Shown: positions 1-10,475 of the stretch, piece by piece
How positions within the stretch are numbered: position 1 is the stretch's first letter
Layout: each line of letters begins with the position of its first letter
Source: Hymenobacter sp. H14-R3
GTDB taxonomy: Bacteria > Bacteroidota > Bacteroidia > Cytophagales > Hymenobacteraceae
Reading direction: 5' to 3'
DNA: 64,000 nucleotides
Assembly: GCF_030063445.1 (NCBI RefSeq)
Contig: NZ_JASITD010000013.1
Location: forward strand, 60,841-124,840
The notes under the pieces: generated by a model
Databases searched by the model: none
Seen by the model: only the letters and a program-made list of their open reading frames with translations
Told to the model about the DNA's origin: nothing
Made by a program: the position numbers and the translations under genes

Positions 1-40
1 GAGGTACGCTGAGCGCAGGCGTCAAATCTCAGCGTACCTC
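1..40. repeat. Inverted repeat at window edge
   Basis: Positions 1-13 (GAGGTACGCTGAG) are exactly complementary to 28-40, with a 14-base loop, and a related piece (CACCTCAGCG) follows at 57-66. The element may continue to the left of the window. It resembles the other gap-located palindromes here and lies upstream of the MoxR gene. No function can be read from it. Confidence 0.6.
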
Positions 41-104
41 AGCGAAAACTACTGCGCACCTCAGCGGGAACTTGCCACACGGCGCTGAATGAACCATCAC
101 TATT

Positions 105-1079
<975 letters not shown>

Positions 1080-1082
<3 letters not shown>

Positions 1083-1154
1083 CGCGGACTTTTAGTCCGC
1101 GAGGGCATAATACCCTGGTAAATCACTGAACCCGCGGACTAAAAGTCCGCGCTA
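1080..1154. repeat. Palindromic element between moxR-like and DUF58 genes
   Basis: Arms of 22 bp at 1080-1101 and 1133-1154 are perfectly complementary. Each arm is itself palindromic around GCGGACTTTTAGTCCGC, so the DNA can form either one long hairpin or two small ones. The left arm contains the stop codon of the upstream gene and the right arm ends 4 bp before the next start codon. It is REP-like in layout. It could reduce or stabilise the operon transcript, which is inference. Confidence 0.8.
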
Positions 1155-1158
1155 CCTC

Positions 1159-2034
1159 ATGCTCACCCCCGAACTCCTTTACGCCCTGCGCAACCTGCCG
1201 CTGGCCGCCCGCCAGGCGGCCGAGGGCTTTTTGGCGGGCGCGCACGCTAGCCGGCGGCACGGCGCGGGCATGGAGTTCAGCCAGTACCGCCCCTACCAGC
1301 CCGGCGACGACCTGCGCCGCCTCGACTGGCGCCTGGCCGCCCGCTCGGATAGGTACTATTTGCGCGAGTCAGAGGTCGATACCAGCCTGACCGTCAACCT
1401 CGTGCTGGACGCCAGCGCCAGCATGAACCACCGCGACGACAACGGCCTCACCAAGCTCGACTACGCCCGGCTGCTGCTGGCTGCTTTAGCGTATCTGGCT
1501 CAAAAACAGGGCGATGCCGTGGGCCTCACCATCCTGAGCCCCGGCGGCTTGCAGCACTTTCCGGCCCGCGCCGACACCCGCCAATTGCCGCGCCTCTACC
1601 ACGCACTGGAGAAAGCCGAGGGCACCGGCACCTTTCCCGATGCCGCCACGCTGGCCCCCCTCACGGCCCGCCGCCAGCGCGCGTTAACCGTGTGCGTGAG
1701 CGACTTATACGAAGCCGATGGCGAGATAAGCCGCCTACTCACCCGCCTGCGCGCCACCAGCGGCGACGTGCTGCTGCTGCACCTGGTAGCCAGCAACGAG
1801 CTGAACTTCAGCTACAAAGGCTCCGTCACGTTCCGCGACCTCGAAACCGGGCAAACCATTCAGCTCGACGCCGACCAGCAACGCGCCACCTACCAGCAGC
1901 AGCTGCAACAATGGCTGCGAGACACCGCCCACGCCGCCCGCCGCCAGGGCCTCGACTACCACCAGCTCAGCACCGCCGAGCCACTCAACACGGCCCTGCG
2001 CGAGTTCTTAAAACGCAGACAGCAAATGAGTTAA
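1159..2034 (+). CDS. DUF58 (VWA-like) domain protein
   Basis: This 291-residue protein belongs to the DUF58 family (COG1721), soluble VWA-like partners of MoxR ATPases. The diagnostic block FSQYRPYQPGDDLRRLDW is at residues 40-57, and a degenerate MIDAS-type motif DASASM follows at about 84-89. No transmembrane segment is visible, so it should be cytosolic or peripheral. The ATG sits 4 bp after a palindromic element. Gene order with the MoxR gene upstream and a BatA-like gene downstream supports a joint function, whose target is unknown. Confidence 0.92.
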   Translation: MLTPELLYALRNLPLAARQAAEGFLAGAHASRRHGAGMEFSQYRPYQPGDDLRRLDWRLAARSDRYYLRESEVDTSLTVNLVLDASASMNHRDDNGLTKLDYARLLLAALAYLAQKQGDAVGLTILSPGGLQHFPARADTRQLPRLYHALEKAEGTGTFPDAATLAPLTARRQRALTVCVSDLYEADGEISRLLTRLRATSGDVLLLHLVASNELNFSYKGSVTFRDLETGQTIQLDADQQRATYQQQLQQWLRDTAHAARRQGLDYHQLSTAEPLNTALREFLKRRQQMS

Positions 2035-2047
2035 TAGCCACCAAACC

Positions 2048-2179
2048 CGCCCGTCCTTACGAGCGCAACGCAGGGGAGCGCGGTAATCTTTCCTTCACGC
2101 TGGGGTTAGTAAACCTGTGAAGCGAACGACCAAGGAAAGATTGCCGCGCTCCCCTGCGTTGCGCTCGCAAGGACGGGCG
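2048..2179. repeat. Long palindromic element (48-bp arms)
   Basis: Arms at 2048-2095 and 2132-2179 are complementary at 46 of 48 positions with a 36-base centre. The arm reads CGTCCTTGCGAG...GCGGCAATCTTTCCTT, and resembles the elements at 43262-43377 and 61532-61639 (GTCATTGCGAGG...GAAGCAATCTTTCCTT). It occupies nearly the whole gap between the DUF58 and BatA-like genes, inside an apparent operon. It has no coding potential. Confidence 0.85.
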
Positions 2180-2208
2180 CCGCTTTTTGCCAATAAAACG
2201 TCCTCCAT

Positions 2209-3795
2209 TTGCTCACCCTCACCAACCCGTCTGCGCTACTTGCCCTGCTGGGCCTGCTCGTGCCGCTGGCCATTCACCTCTGGAACCGCCGGCCGGGCCG
2301 CGAGGTAGCAGTGGGCAGCCTGCGCTGGCTGGCCGCCGGGGCCAACCGCCGCCTGCGTAACCTGCGCCTCGAGCAGGTGAGCCTGCTGCTGCTGCGTGCC
2401 ATCCTGCTGGCCGGGTTGGCCGGGGCGCTGGCCGGCCCGCAGTGGCGGCAGCCCCGCCCCGCCGGCCGGGGCCAGGTGCTGGTGAGCCCCGAGCTGGCCG
2501 ATGGCAGCCGCCTGGCCGCCGTGCGCCCCACCCTCGATTCGCTGCGGCGGCGCGGCTACGTGCTGCGCTGGCTGGCGGCCGGGCTGCCCGCCATCACGCC
2601 CGCCGAGTGGCAGGCCGACTCTTTAGGTCATCATAATTATCTGCTAATCAATAAATTAAATACTATTTCTTATTGGGCCAGAATCCAGCAGGCGGCCGAT
2701 ACGTTTGCCGGGCAGCCGCTGTACGCCGTGACACCGGCGGCGCTGAGCGGCCTGGGCGGCGCGCACCCGGCCCTACCCGCCAACCTCACCTGGCAAACGC
2801 TGCCGGCGCGCACGGCTACCACCTGGCTGCAAGCCGCCGCCGCCAGCCCCGGCAGCCTGCGTTTGCTGGTGGGCCAGAGCGATGAAAAACAGACGACCTT
2901 CCGGGCGGTGCGCGTCAGCCAGCCTCAACCCGGCACCACCCTCACGGTGGCCGGCCTACCGCCGCTGCGCTACGAAGTAGCCGGCGGCCGCGCCAATCTG
3001 CGGCCCATATCTACCGATTCAAGCCAAGCCCAACATCCGGTACCAGTGCAAGCCGCCGCGCTGCGGGTGATGCTCTACGCCACCGCCGGCTACGCCGAGG
3101 AGGCCCGCTACCTGCGCGCCGCTTTGCGGGCGGCCGAGGTGGGCCTGGCCGCACCCCTCGCCCTCACCGTGAGCGCCACCCCGCCCGACCCAGCCGCCGC
3201 GGCCGACTGGCTGTTCTGGCTGAGCGACAGCCCCGTACCCGCCGCCTGGCGCCGCCAGGTGCCCCGCGGGCTGCGCCTGTGGCAGGAAGCCACCGGCCCC
3301 GGCGTGGCCGACACCGCCACCCTGGCTACCGCCGCCACGGCCGGGGCTACGCCCATTCTGCTCACGCGGCGGGGCCGGCAGCCGATGCCCGCCGGCAGCC
3401 AGCCCCGCTGGGCCGATGGCCGGGGCCGCCCCGTGCTGGCCGAATTAATGCAAGGCCAAGGCGCTGCCTATCAATTAACTACGCGCCTCAACCCAGCCTG
3501 GAGCACCTTTGCCGATAGCCCAGCATTACCCGCGCTGCTGCTCGACCTGCTGGCCACCAACCCGCAGCTGGGTACCGATACCCGGCTGACTGCGCACGAC
3601 CAGCGCCGCCTCGACCCGGCGCAGCTACCGGCCTCTCGCATCCAATCGGCCACTAATTCAAACACCCAACCAGCTGCTTATCAGCTTACTGACTTGCGGC
3701 CGTGGCTGGTGCTGGCGCTGGCATTTTTATTTGGCCTGGAGCGCTGGCTGGCCCAGCGCAGGGCGGCGACTTCTTCTCTTTCGACTTCGGTATGA
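2209..3795 (+). CDS. BatA-like N-terminal membrane domain protein
   Basis: This 528-residue protein starts with the BatA/aerotolerance-type double membrane region: a hydrophobic helix at about residues 8-24 followed by IHLWNRRPGRE, then a second helix near 62-80. The large middle region is probably periplasmic and of unknown fold. A third helix near residues 498-512 lies close to the C-terminus. The start is TTG; no ATG fits as well upstream because of the palindromic element. The stop overlaps the next start as ATGA, so translation of the two genes is probably coupled. The operon links it to the MoxR and DUF58 genes. Confidence 0.8.
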   Translation: MLTLTNPSALLALLGLLVPLAIHLWNRRPGREVAVGSLRWLAAGANRRLRNLRLEQVSLLLLRAILLAGLAGALAGPQWRQPRPAGRGQVLVSPELADGSRLAAVRPTLDSLRRRGYVLRWLAAGLPAITPAEWQADSLGHHNYLLINKLNTISYWARIQQAADTFAGQPLYAVTPAALSGLGGAHPALPANLTWQTLPARTATTWLQAAAASPGSLRLLVGQSDEKQTTFRAVRVSQPQPGTTLTVAGLPPLRYEVAGGRANLRPISTDSSQAQHPVPVQAAALRVMLYATAGYAEEARYLRAALRAAEVGLAAPLALTVSATPPDPAAAADWLFWLSDSPVPAAWRRQVPRGLRLWQEATGPGVADTATLATAATAGATPILLTRRGRQPMPAGSQPRWADGRGRPVLAELMQGQGAAYQLTTRLNPAWSTFADSPALPALLLDLLATNPQLGTDTRLTAHDQRRLDPAQLPASRIQSATNSNTQPAAYQLTDLRPWLVLALAFLFGLERWLAQRRAATSSLSTSV

Positions 3796-6080
3796 CGCAG
3801 GTAAAACTTCAGACTGCCATAGACTTAGGGGCTGCCCGGCAACAGGTGCGGGCGGCCGGGCGCAGCTACGCCGGGCGGCGGGCGGGGGCGGTGCTGCTGC
3901 CCACGCTGGCGGGGCTGCTGCTTCTGGGGGCGCTGGCAGCGCGCTGGCCGGCGGGCCGCCCGGCGCTGCTGGCGGGCTTGGTAGCCGTGCTGGCCGTGGC
4001 CGCCTGGCAGCTGTGGCCGTTGCGCTACTTCGGGCCGGCTACTGCGGCGCGGCAGCTCGACCGGCTTTTTCCCGAGCTGGAAGACAGCGCTGGGCTGTTG
4101 CTGCAAACGCCTGAGCAGCTGCCTTTTCTGGGGCGGCTTCAGCAGCAGCGGGTGGGGCAGCGGCTGGCTGGGCTGGCGGCTACGCAAGCGCCCCTGCTGC
4201 CAGTTGCCTTTAAAAACTCCTTGTTAGTCAGTTTCTTGCTGCTAGCGGGTGCAGTAGCGGCCTGGTGGCTGCCGGTGCGCCAGCCTGCGGCAATGGCCCC
4301 GGCGGCCGTGGCCTTGCGCTTTGCCCCCGACGCGGCCCGGCCGGTACCAGCCACTGCGCCGCGCATCACTAAAGTGGAACTGCTGGTGACGCCGCCGGCC
4401 TACACCCGGCGGGCGGCTTTTGCACCGGTGGCAGCCTCGTTTCAGTGCCCGCAGGGGTCGCGGGTGCGCTGGGTGGCTACCGTGAACCGGGCGGCGGACG
4501 AGGCACCCACGCTCGAACTTGGGGACCAGAAGATAAAGCTGCGGCCCGTGGCTGGCCAGCCCACGCAGTTTGCCGCCGAGCAGGTGCTGAGCGCCTCCGC
4601 CTTGTACCGAATGCGCTACGCGGGGCAGACTTCGGACGATTACGCCATCGACGTGCGGCCCGACCAGGCCCCGACTATTCGCCTGCAAACGCCTAAGCCT
4701 TACACGCTTATCGCGGCGGTGGGCACGCGGCCGGAGGTACCCATCCGGGCCACGCTGCGCGACGACTACGGCCTCACGCGGGCCGAGCTGGTTATCACGG
4801 TGGCGCAGGGCCAGGGCGAGGCGGTGAAGTTTACGGAGGTGCGCCGCGACCTGAGCGCCGCCCTGGCCGGGCAGCCGGGCCAGGCCACGGTGGGCAGCCT
4901 GCTCAACCTGCCCAAACTCGGGCTCACCTACGGCGACGAGCTGTACTTCTACCTACTGGCCCGCGACAACAACGGCCACTCGGCCCGCTCCGACGCCTTT
5001 TTGGTGCAGTGGCAGGACACGGCCGCCGCCGCCAGCGCCCTCGACGTGGGCCTGGGCGTGAACACCGCGCCGGCCTACTTCCGCAGTCAGCGCCAGGTGA
5101 TTATCGATACCGAAAAGCTTATCAAAGAGAAGCCTACGCTCACGGCGGCCGAGTTTAGCAACCGGGCCAATGCGCTGGGCTTCGACCAGCAGTCGCTACG
5201 GATGCGCTACGGCAAGTTTTTGGGGGAAGAGGCCGAAAAAGGAATCGGCGTAACGGCCGGCCCACCCACCGCCGACGAGCCCGCCTCGCCCACCGCCGAG
5301 GTGCCCACGGCCGACGCCCCCACCGCCGACCTCAAGCCCGCTGCCCATACCCAGGAGGCCGACGATGACCACGACCATCACGCCGAGGCGCCCACCGGCC
5401 GCCACGCCTCCCAAACCGCCGCCACCGACGCGCTCATGGACCCCTACATCCACAAGCACGACGACGCCGAAACCGCCGACTTCCTGGAGCCCGCCGTGAA
5501 GGCCAAGCTCCACGCCGTGCTCGACGAGATGTGGGCCGCCGAGCTGCGCCTGCGCACTGGCCAGCCCGCGGCCGCGCGCCCCTACGAGTACCGCGCCCTG
5601 CGCCTGCTCAAGGAGGTGCAGCAGCAAACCCGCGCCTACGTGAAAAAGGCCGGCTTCACGCTCCCGCCCTTCCCCGAGGCCACGCTGCGCCTCACCGGCG
5701 AGCTGAAAGGGGCCGCCGCTCCGCGCCGGCAAGCCACCGTGCCGGCCCCCGCCACCCAGCCCGCCGTGCGCGCCGCCCTACGCTGGCTGGCCATCCAAAC
5801 CGGCCAACCCGCCCGCCCCGCCGATGCCCCGGCCCTCGACCAGGCCAGCGCGGCCCTGGCCCAGGCCGCCCTGCAAAAGCCGGGCTTTTACCTCCCCGCC
5901 CTGCGCGCCCTGCGCCAACTGGCGGCCGAGGCCCGCGCCGGCCAAGTACCCAGCCCCAGCGCCCTCGCCCCGGCGCAGCGCGCCCTCGCCGACCTGCTGC
6001 CGGCCCCCGTGCCCACCGCAGCCCCAGCTGCCACACCCGACCGACTGGCCCGACGATACTTTCAGGAGCTGAGCCGGTAA
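3792..6080 (+). CDS. DUF4175-like large membrane protein
   Basis: This 762-residue protein matches the DUF4175-type protein found in Bacteroidota MoxR operons. I chose the ATG at 3792 because it overlaps the upstream stop (ATGA) and gives a short basic N-terminus ahead of two membrane helices at about residues 30-70; a third lies near 140-160. A long periplasmic part follows, with a Thr/Pro/Ala/His-rich low-complexity stretch at about 490-560 that includes DDDHDHH, then a helical C-terminal half. The His/Asp cluster could bind metal, which is only a guess. Function of the family is unknown. Confidence 0.75.
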   Translation: MTQVKLQTAIDLGAARQQVRAAGRSYAGRRAGAVLLPTLAGLLLLGALAARWPAGRPALLAGLVAVLAVAAWQLWPLRYFGPATAARQLDRLFPELEDSAGLLLQTPEQLPFLGRLQQQRVGQRLAGLAATQAPLLPVAFKNSLLVSFLLLAGAVAAWWLPVRQPAAMAPAAVALRFAPDAARPVPATAPRITKVELLVTPPAYTRRAAFAPVAASFQCPQGSRVRWVATVNRAADEAPTLELGDQKIKLRPVAGQPTQFAAEQVLSASALYRMRYAGQTSDDYAIDVRPDQAPTIRLQTPKPYTLIAAVGTRPEVPIRATLRDDYGLTRAELVITVAQGQGEAVKFTEVRRDLSAALAGQPGQATVGSLLNLPKLGLTYGDELYFYLLARDNNGHSARSDAFLVQWQDTAAAASALDVGLGVNTAPAYFRSQRQVIIDTEKLIKEKPTLTAAEFSNRANALGFDQQSLRMRYGKFLGEEAEKGIGVTAGPPTADEPASPTAEVPTADAPTADLKPAAHTQEADDDHDHHAEAPTGRHASQTAATDALMDPYIHKHDDAETADFLEPAVKAKLHAVLDEMWAAELRLRTGQPAAARPYEYRALRLLKEVQQQTRAYVKKAGFTLPPFPEATLRLTGELKGAAAPRRQATVPAPATQPAVRAALRWLAIQTGQPARPADAPALDQASAALAQAALQKPGFYLPALRALRQLAAEARAGQVPSPSALAPAQRALADLLPAPVPTAAPAATPDRLARRYFQELSR

Positions 6081-6119
6081 TTTTAGCTAACTTATTGATT
6101 AATAGTTAACAAACTAAAT

Positions 6120-7907
6120 TTGCTCACTTCTACTTCTTCTTTACTACTAGCCGGCGCTTGCGTGCTGCTGGGCCTGGGGCTGCTGGCCGCCGCCCTGCGG
6201 CGCGCCGACCGCCGCCGCCTGGTGCTGCGCGTGCTGGCCAGCCTGGCCGCCCCGCTGGCCCTGTGGCTCACGGCCCACCCGCCGCTGCAACAGGTGCCCG
6301 CCGCCCGCGCCGAAGCCATCGTGCTCACGCCTGGCTACCAGCCCGATACGTTGCGCCAGCTGCTGCGCCGCCTGGGGCCGGGCACGCCGGTGTGGGCCTA
6401 CGGCACCCCGCCGCCGGCCCGCGCCAAGGCCCTCGGCGGCTTGCTGAGCCTGGGCGAGCAGCGGCCCGCGCTGCGCCGCTTGCACTTGCTGGGCGAGGGC
6501 CTGCCCGCCAGCGTCCTGCCGGCGCTGGGCCGGGTGGCCGTGGTGCGCCACGCCGGGCCCGCGCCCAGCGGGTTTCAGGCCGCCAACTGGCCGCAGCAAC
6601 TCACGCTGGGCCAGCGAGTTGAGGTAGAAGGTACCGTAGCCACTGGCCCCGGCCCCGCCTGGGTAAGCCTGCACGCCGATGGCGCGGGCCGTGATTCGGT
6701 GCGGCTGCCCGGCGGGGGTAGCTTTCGCCTGCGCTACCAGCCTAAAGTGGCCGGCCTGGCGCGCTACGAGTTGGTGCTGCGCCGCGCCGGCAACCCCGCA
6801 ATTACTGAACCCATTCCGTTGGAAATCAGCGCTCAGGCGCTGCCGCCCGTGCTGCTGCTGGCCGCCGTGCCGGGCTTCGAATTCAAGTTTTTGAAGAACA
6901 GCCTGTCTGCGGCTGGCCGGGCCGTGGCCCTGCGCACCACCGTAAGCCGCGGCCTGGTGCAAACCGAGTTTCTCAACCAGCCCGCCCAGGCCCTCGACCG
7001 CCTCACGCCCGCATTATTGGCCCGCTACGCCGTGGTAGTGGCCGATGCCGCCACCCTGGCCAGCCTGCCCACCGGCGAAGGCCAGGCCCTGCGCGCCGCC
7101 ATCAACCAGGGCCGCCTGGGCCTGGTGCTGCTCGCCGATGCCACGCCCCTGCCCGCCGCCGTGCCGGCCCGCGCCGCCTTTGCGGTGCAGCCGCTGCCAA
7201 CAGCCGGGGCCGCGCCCCAACCGCTGAGCTGGCCCGATGCGCCGGCCCCGGTGCGGGCCCTGCTACCCGCCCGCCTGCGGGCGAGCGCGGCCTTGCGCCC
7301 CCTCATTACGGGCCCGAATGCGGCGCTTGTGGCCGCCAGCCAGCGCTACGGCCTGGGTACGGTGGTAGTATCAGTGGTGCCCGAAACTTTCCGCTGGGCC
7401 TTGCAGGGCCAGGCGGCCGCCTACGCCTCGTTCTGGAGCCAATTGCTGACCGCTGCCACGCCGCCGCCCGCGCCCGCGGCCACCTGGCAGACCCTTGACC
7501 GCTGGCCGCGCGCTCGGCAGCCGCTCACGCTGCGCCTGGCGGGTACCATGCCCACCAGCCTGCCCACCGTGCAGCCGCTGGCTGGTGGCACGGCCGTGCA
7601 GCTGGCCCTGGCCCAGGATACCCGCCTGCCCGAGTGGAGCACCGCGCAATACTGGCCCGCCCGCGCCGGCTGGCACCAGCTGCGCGGCCCCGGCCGCACG
7701 CGGCACAGCTTCTACGTGTACGACTCGGCCGCTTGGCGCGGCCCCGAACTACTAGCCCGCCAACAGGCTCTTGCTGAACGTACTACGCGCCTGGGCGCAG
7801 TAGCTGCGACGGCCACAGTTACCGTGCCGCAGCCGTGGCCGGCGGGGTGGTTCTTCGGGTTGTTTTTACTGGCCGCCGGCTTTTTGTGGCTGGAAGAAAA
7901 GCTGTAG
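6120..7907 (+). CDS. Large membrane-anchored protein, last gene of the MoxR operon
   Basis: I cannot assign a named family with confidence. The 595-residue protein begins with a TTG start, an N-terminal helix (residues 6-22), a second helix near 38-52, a long extracytoplasmic-looking middle and a C-terminal helix (WFFGLFLLAAGFLWL) ending in a short basic tail. That layout resembles the BatA-like protein upstream and the glutamine-amidotransferase-like membrane proteins that often close such operons. The gap to the upstream gene is only 39 bp and same-stranded. Extreme Ala/Leu/Arg/Pro content reflects the high GC. Confidence 0.7.
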   Translation: MLTSTSSLLLAGACVLLGLGLLAAALRRADRRRLVLRVLASLAAPLALWLTAHPPLQQVPAARAEAIVLTPGYQPDTLRQLLRRLGPGTPVWAYGTPPPARAKALGGLLSLGEQRPALRRLHLLGEGLPASVLPALGRVAVVRHAGPAPSGFQAANWPQQLTLGQRVEVEGTVATGPGPAWVSLHADGAGRDSVRLPGGGSFRLRYQPKVAGLARYELVLRRAGNPAITEPIPLEISAQALPPVLLLAAVPGFEFKFLKNSLSAAGRAVALRTTVSRGLVQTEFLNQPAQALDRLTPALLARYAVVVADAATLASLPTGEGQALRAAINQGRLGLVLLADATPLPAAVPARAAFAVQPLPTAGAAPQPLSWPDAPAPVRALLPARLRASAALRPLITGPNAALVAASQRYGLGTVVVSVVPETFRWALQGQAAAYASFWSQLLTAATPPPAPAATWQTLDRWPRARQPLTLRLAGTMPTSLPTVQPLAGGTAVQLALAQDTRLPEWSTAQYWPARAGWHQLRGPGRTRHSFYVYDSAAWRGPELLARQQALAERTTRLGAVAATATVTVPQPWPAGWFFGLFLLAAGFLWLEEKL

Positions 7908-8084
7908 AAAAGTTTGCTTTGGAAGGCTGGCTGTGGTTACTCCCGGCAAGTAGCCGAGTTGAAGTAAGCGCCGCCGCCGAGGACACCGGCTTATTTTTTG
8001 GACCAACGCAACCCCTGCGCGCTCGCCCCGGTCAAGCCCCCGAATGCCGCTGCTACCAGACGGGCAATCGCTAGCTGCCCACGT

Positions 8085-8660
8085 ATGACTGCTCCTGCCT
8101 CTGCTATTTCTGATACCCTGCTGGCGGCCTGCCGCCGGGGCGAAGAGTCAGCGCAGCTACGGCTTTATAATCTACTGGCGCCCCAACTGATGGGGGTGTG
8201 CCTGCGCTACTGCCCCAGCCAGGCTGAGGCAGAGGATGCCCTGCAAAACACGTTTGTCAAGCTTTTCACCCGCCTCGACCAGTACCGGGGGGAGGGCCCA
8301 TTTGAGGCCTGGGCGCGGCGCGTGGCCGTGCGCACCTCCTTGCACGCGTTGGAGAAGCATCGGGTGCGCCACCCTGGTGGCTACGGCCCGGCCGACCTCG
8401 ACGGCCACGCCGCCGACCTGCCCAGCGGCGAGCCTTCGGCCCTAGATGAGCTGGCGGCGGCCGACCTGCTGAATCACCTCGCGGCCCTACCCCCCCGGCT
8501 ACCGCACCGTGCTCAATCTATACGCTATCGAAGGCTACTCGCACCCCGAAATAGCCCAGTTGCTGGGCATTGCGGAGGGCACCAGTAAGTCGCAGCTGGC
8601 CCGCGCCCGCCAGTTGCTGGCCCGGCGCCTGCACCTAGCTCAATCCAAGCTCTGTCAACC
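8085..8660 (+). pseudogene. ECF sigma-70 factor, frameshifted at a C7 tract
   Basis: The first frame encodes an ECF sigma region 2 (AEDALQNTFVKLFTRLDQYRG, then a WARRVAVR recognition part) from the ATG at 8085. After LNHLAAL the frame runs into nonsense, while the +1 frame continues with VLNLYAIEGYSHPEIAQLLG and EGTSKSQLARARQLL, a clear sigma region 4. The switch falls on seven C residues at about 8490-8496; six would restore LPPGYRTVLNLY. The repaired frame has no stop near the next gene's ATG (8661) and runs on to 8859, so the 3' end may also be altered. It may be a real lesion, slippage-regulated or a consensus error. Confidence 0.8.
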
Positions 8661-9563
8661 ATGGAGGAAACTCCTGAAAACCCCAACGACGCCAGCGACC
8701 CGCTGCTGGCCGCGCTGCGGGAGCGCCTGGGCAACTACAGCGCGCCCCCGCCACCCGGTGCGTGGGCGGGCATCCGGCAGCGCCTGCCCGCCGCTACGCA
8801 GCCGTGGTGGCGGCGCTCGCGGCCCCTGCTGCTCTTGCTGGTCCTGCTACTTACTTTAGGGCTGACCGGCGTTCTGGTAAGTCGGCAGCAGTCTTTTTTC
8901 GCTGAGCCCAGTACACCTACAGCAGCGGCGGGCAATGGTGCGCTCACCCGCACCCCGCAACCAAATTCCCGCGCGCTCATTAGCAACAAGTTATCCTCTA
9001 CGCCATCTACCCCACTACCCTCAGCTAGCGCAGAGCCAGCATCGCCCTCTGCACACGCGAGGCAATCTGCCCTGTCAGCGCCTCAAGATGCGAAAGGAGT
9101 AGCGTTGGCAGCAACCGGCACCAGCGAGCCGGCAAAGACCACTCGACGGACGCCGGCCGGGGGGCTTGCTCCCGTTAAGTCGCGGTCAATAGCCGACTTG
9201 GCAACGGCTGGCGGGCGCATGAAGAGCCTGGCCATGCGTGGCACCCTATTACCTGCCGCCGCCGTGGCAGCCCAACGCCGGGCGCGATGGCACCTGCCGG
9301 CTGGGCTTACTAAAGCGGGATGTGCAGACTCGGAACTGGCTTTTGGCAAAACCACCACTGCCGAGGCGAGCGTAGCGGCCTCATTAGCGAAGAACAAGAG
9401 CCATACTATAGCTGCCCACCGGCACCATAATATTCAGCACCTGCGTCAGGGCCAGCTGGCCAGCTTTGGCCGGCCGCAAAGGCGCCGCCAGCCATTATTC
9501 ACTAAGGAATTGACATCCAATTCACTACGTTACAAAAATACGCATCGTACTGTAGGAGAATAA
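8661..9563 (+). CDS. Anti-sigma-like membrane protein, N-terminal piece
   Basis: This 300-residue reading frame has a short cytoplasmic N-terminus (DPLLAALRERLGNYSAPPPPG, then AWAGIRQRL), one membrane helix at about 54-74 and a long Ser/Ala/Thr/Pro-rich linker. Such proteins follow ECF sigma genes in Cytophagales and often continue into a C-terminal outer-membrane barrel. Here a TAA at 9561-9563 ends the frame, and the same frame stays open and reaches the barrel coded from about 9660. I read this as the first half of a split gene. Binding to the adjacent sigma factor is inference. Confidence 0.6.
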   Translation: MEETPENPNDASDPLLAALRERLGNYSAPPPPGAWAGIRQRLPAATQPWWRRSRPLLLLLVLLLTLGLTGVLVSRQQSFFAEPSTPTAAAGNGALTRTPQPNSRALISNKLSSTPSTPLPSASAEPASPSAHARQSALSAPQDAKGVALAATGTSEPAKTTRRTPAGGLAPVKSRSIADLATAGGRMKSLAMRGTLLPAAAVAAQRRARWHLPAGLTKAGCADSELAFGKTTTAEASVAASLAKNKSHTIAAHRHHNIQHLRQGQLASFGRPQRRRQPLFTKELTSNSLRYKNTHRTVGE

Positions 9564-9656
9564 GTTACATCTAACGAATTCACTGATAGCACTACTGCTA
9601 CCGCGCTAGCGGCTGCGGGCCCGCTTGATGCCCGCCCGAGCCGGCTGGCTAGCCTG

Positions 9657-10391
9657 GTGCCCCGCAACAGCGGGCTCGTGCTGCCGGCTACTGCGCGGCC
9701 GGCCACCGTGGCGGCCCGGCCCGATTCGAGCCGGGCCACCCAGCCGGTGCGGCGCTGGGCGCTGCTGGCGCTGGCCGGCCCCACGCTCAGCTACCGCACC
9801 AATGGGCCGCGGCCGGCTACTACCAGCGGCTACCCCGACCTGGCCCACCTGGAGCGGCCCGCCGCCGGCCTGGGCGCGCAGGTACAGGTACGCCGGGTGC
9901 TGTCGGGCCGCTGGGCGCTGGCGGCGGGCCTAGGCTACCAGAAATACGCTACGCGCCTGGTACTGCAGCTGGGTGATTCTGCTGGCTCCCGGCATCTAAA
10001 TCAGCGCGATACCTACCGGTTGCTCACGCTGCCTGTGCAGCTCAGCTACGCGCTGGGGGCCCCGCGCGGCCGGCTCGCCAAGGCCTTGCTGGTGGGCACC
10101 GAAGCGGGCTGGTACCAGGGCGGCCGCAGCACCGAGGGCAGCGACTGCGGCTGCCAGCAGCAGGCTTACTCGGCTAGCAGCAACCCCTACCAGCCGTGGA
10201 GCCTGGCCCTGAGCCTGGGCCTCGACCTGCGCTACCGGGTGGGTAGCCCAGCCTCGCGCTGGCAATGGGTGGTGCAGCCCACCGGGCGCTACGTGCTTAC
10301 GTCGCTTACCGGGGCCAATGGCGTGGGCTTCAGCACTCGCCGACCTTTTAACGTGGGCTTGCTCACTGGTTTTTCCTGGGATATTCGCTAG
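9657..10391 (+). CDS. Outer-membrane beta-barrel, C-terminal piece of split gene
   Basis: The 244-residue frame has the alternating aromatic/polar strands of an outer-membrane barrel (LGAQVQVRRVLSG, WALAAGLGYQKY, VQLSYALG, FNVGLLTGFSW). It has no signal peptide of its own; the GTG at 9657 is merely the first possible start. The same frame is open back to the TAA at 9561, directly after the anti-sigma-like piece, so both were probably one gene. As annotated it would not be exported. Confidence 0.6.
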   Translation: MPRNSGLVLPATARPATVAARPDSSRATQPVRRWALLALAGPTLSYRTNGPRPATTSGYPDLAHLERPAAGLGAQVQVRRVLSGRWALAAGLGYQKYATRLVLQLGDSAGSRHLNQRDTYRLLTLPVQLSYALGAPRGRLAKALLVGTEAGWYQGGRSTEGSDCGCQQQAYSASSNPYQPWSLALSLGLDLRYRVGSPASRWQWVVQPTGRYVLTSLTGANGVGFSTRRPFNVGLLTGFSWDIR

Positions 10392-10475
10392 GCTCCGAAG
10401 CTGACCGGCCGGCCGCTTCACTTAGCAAACAATCCTTGTTTCATGCTCCATTTTCCATTTTGTAAATACCCTATT

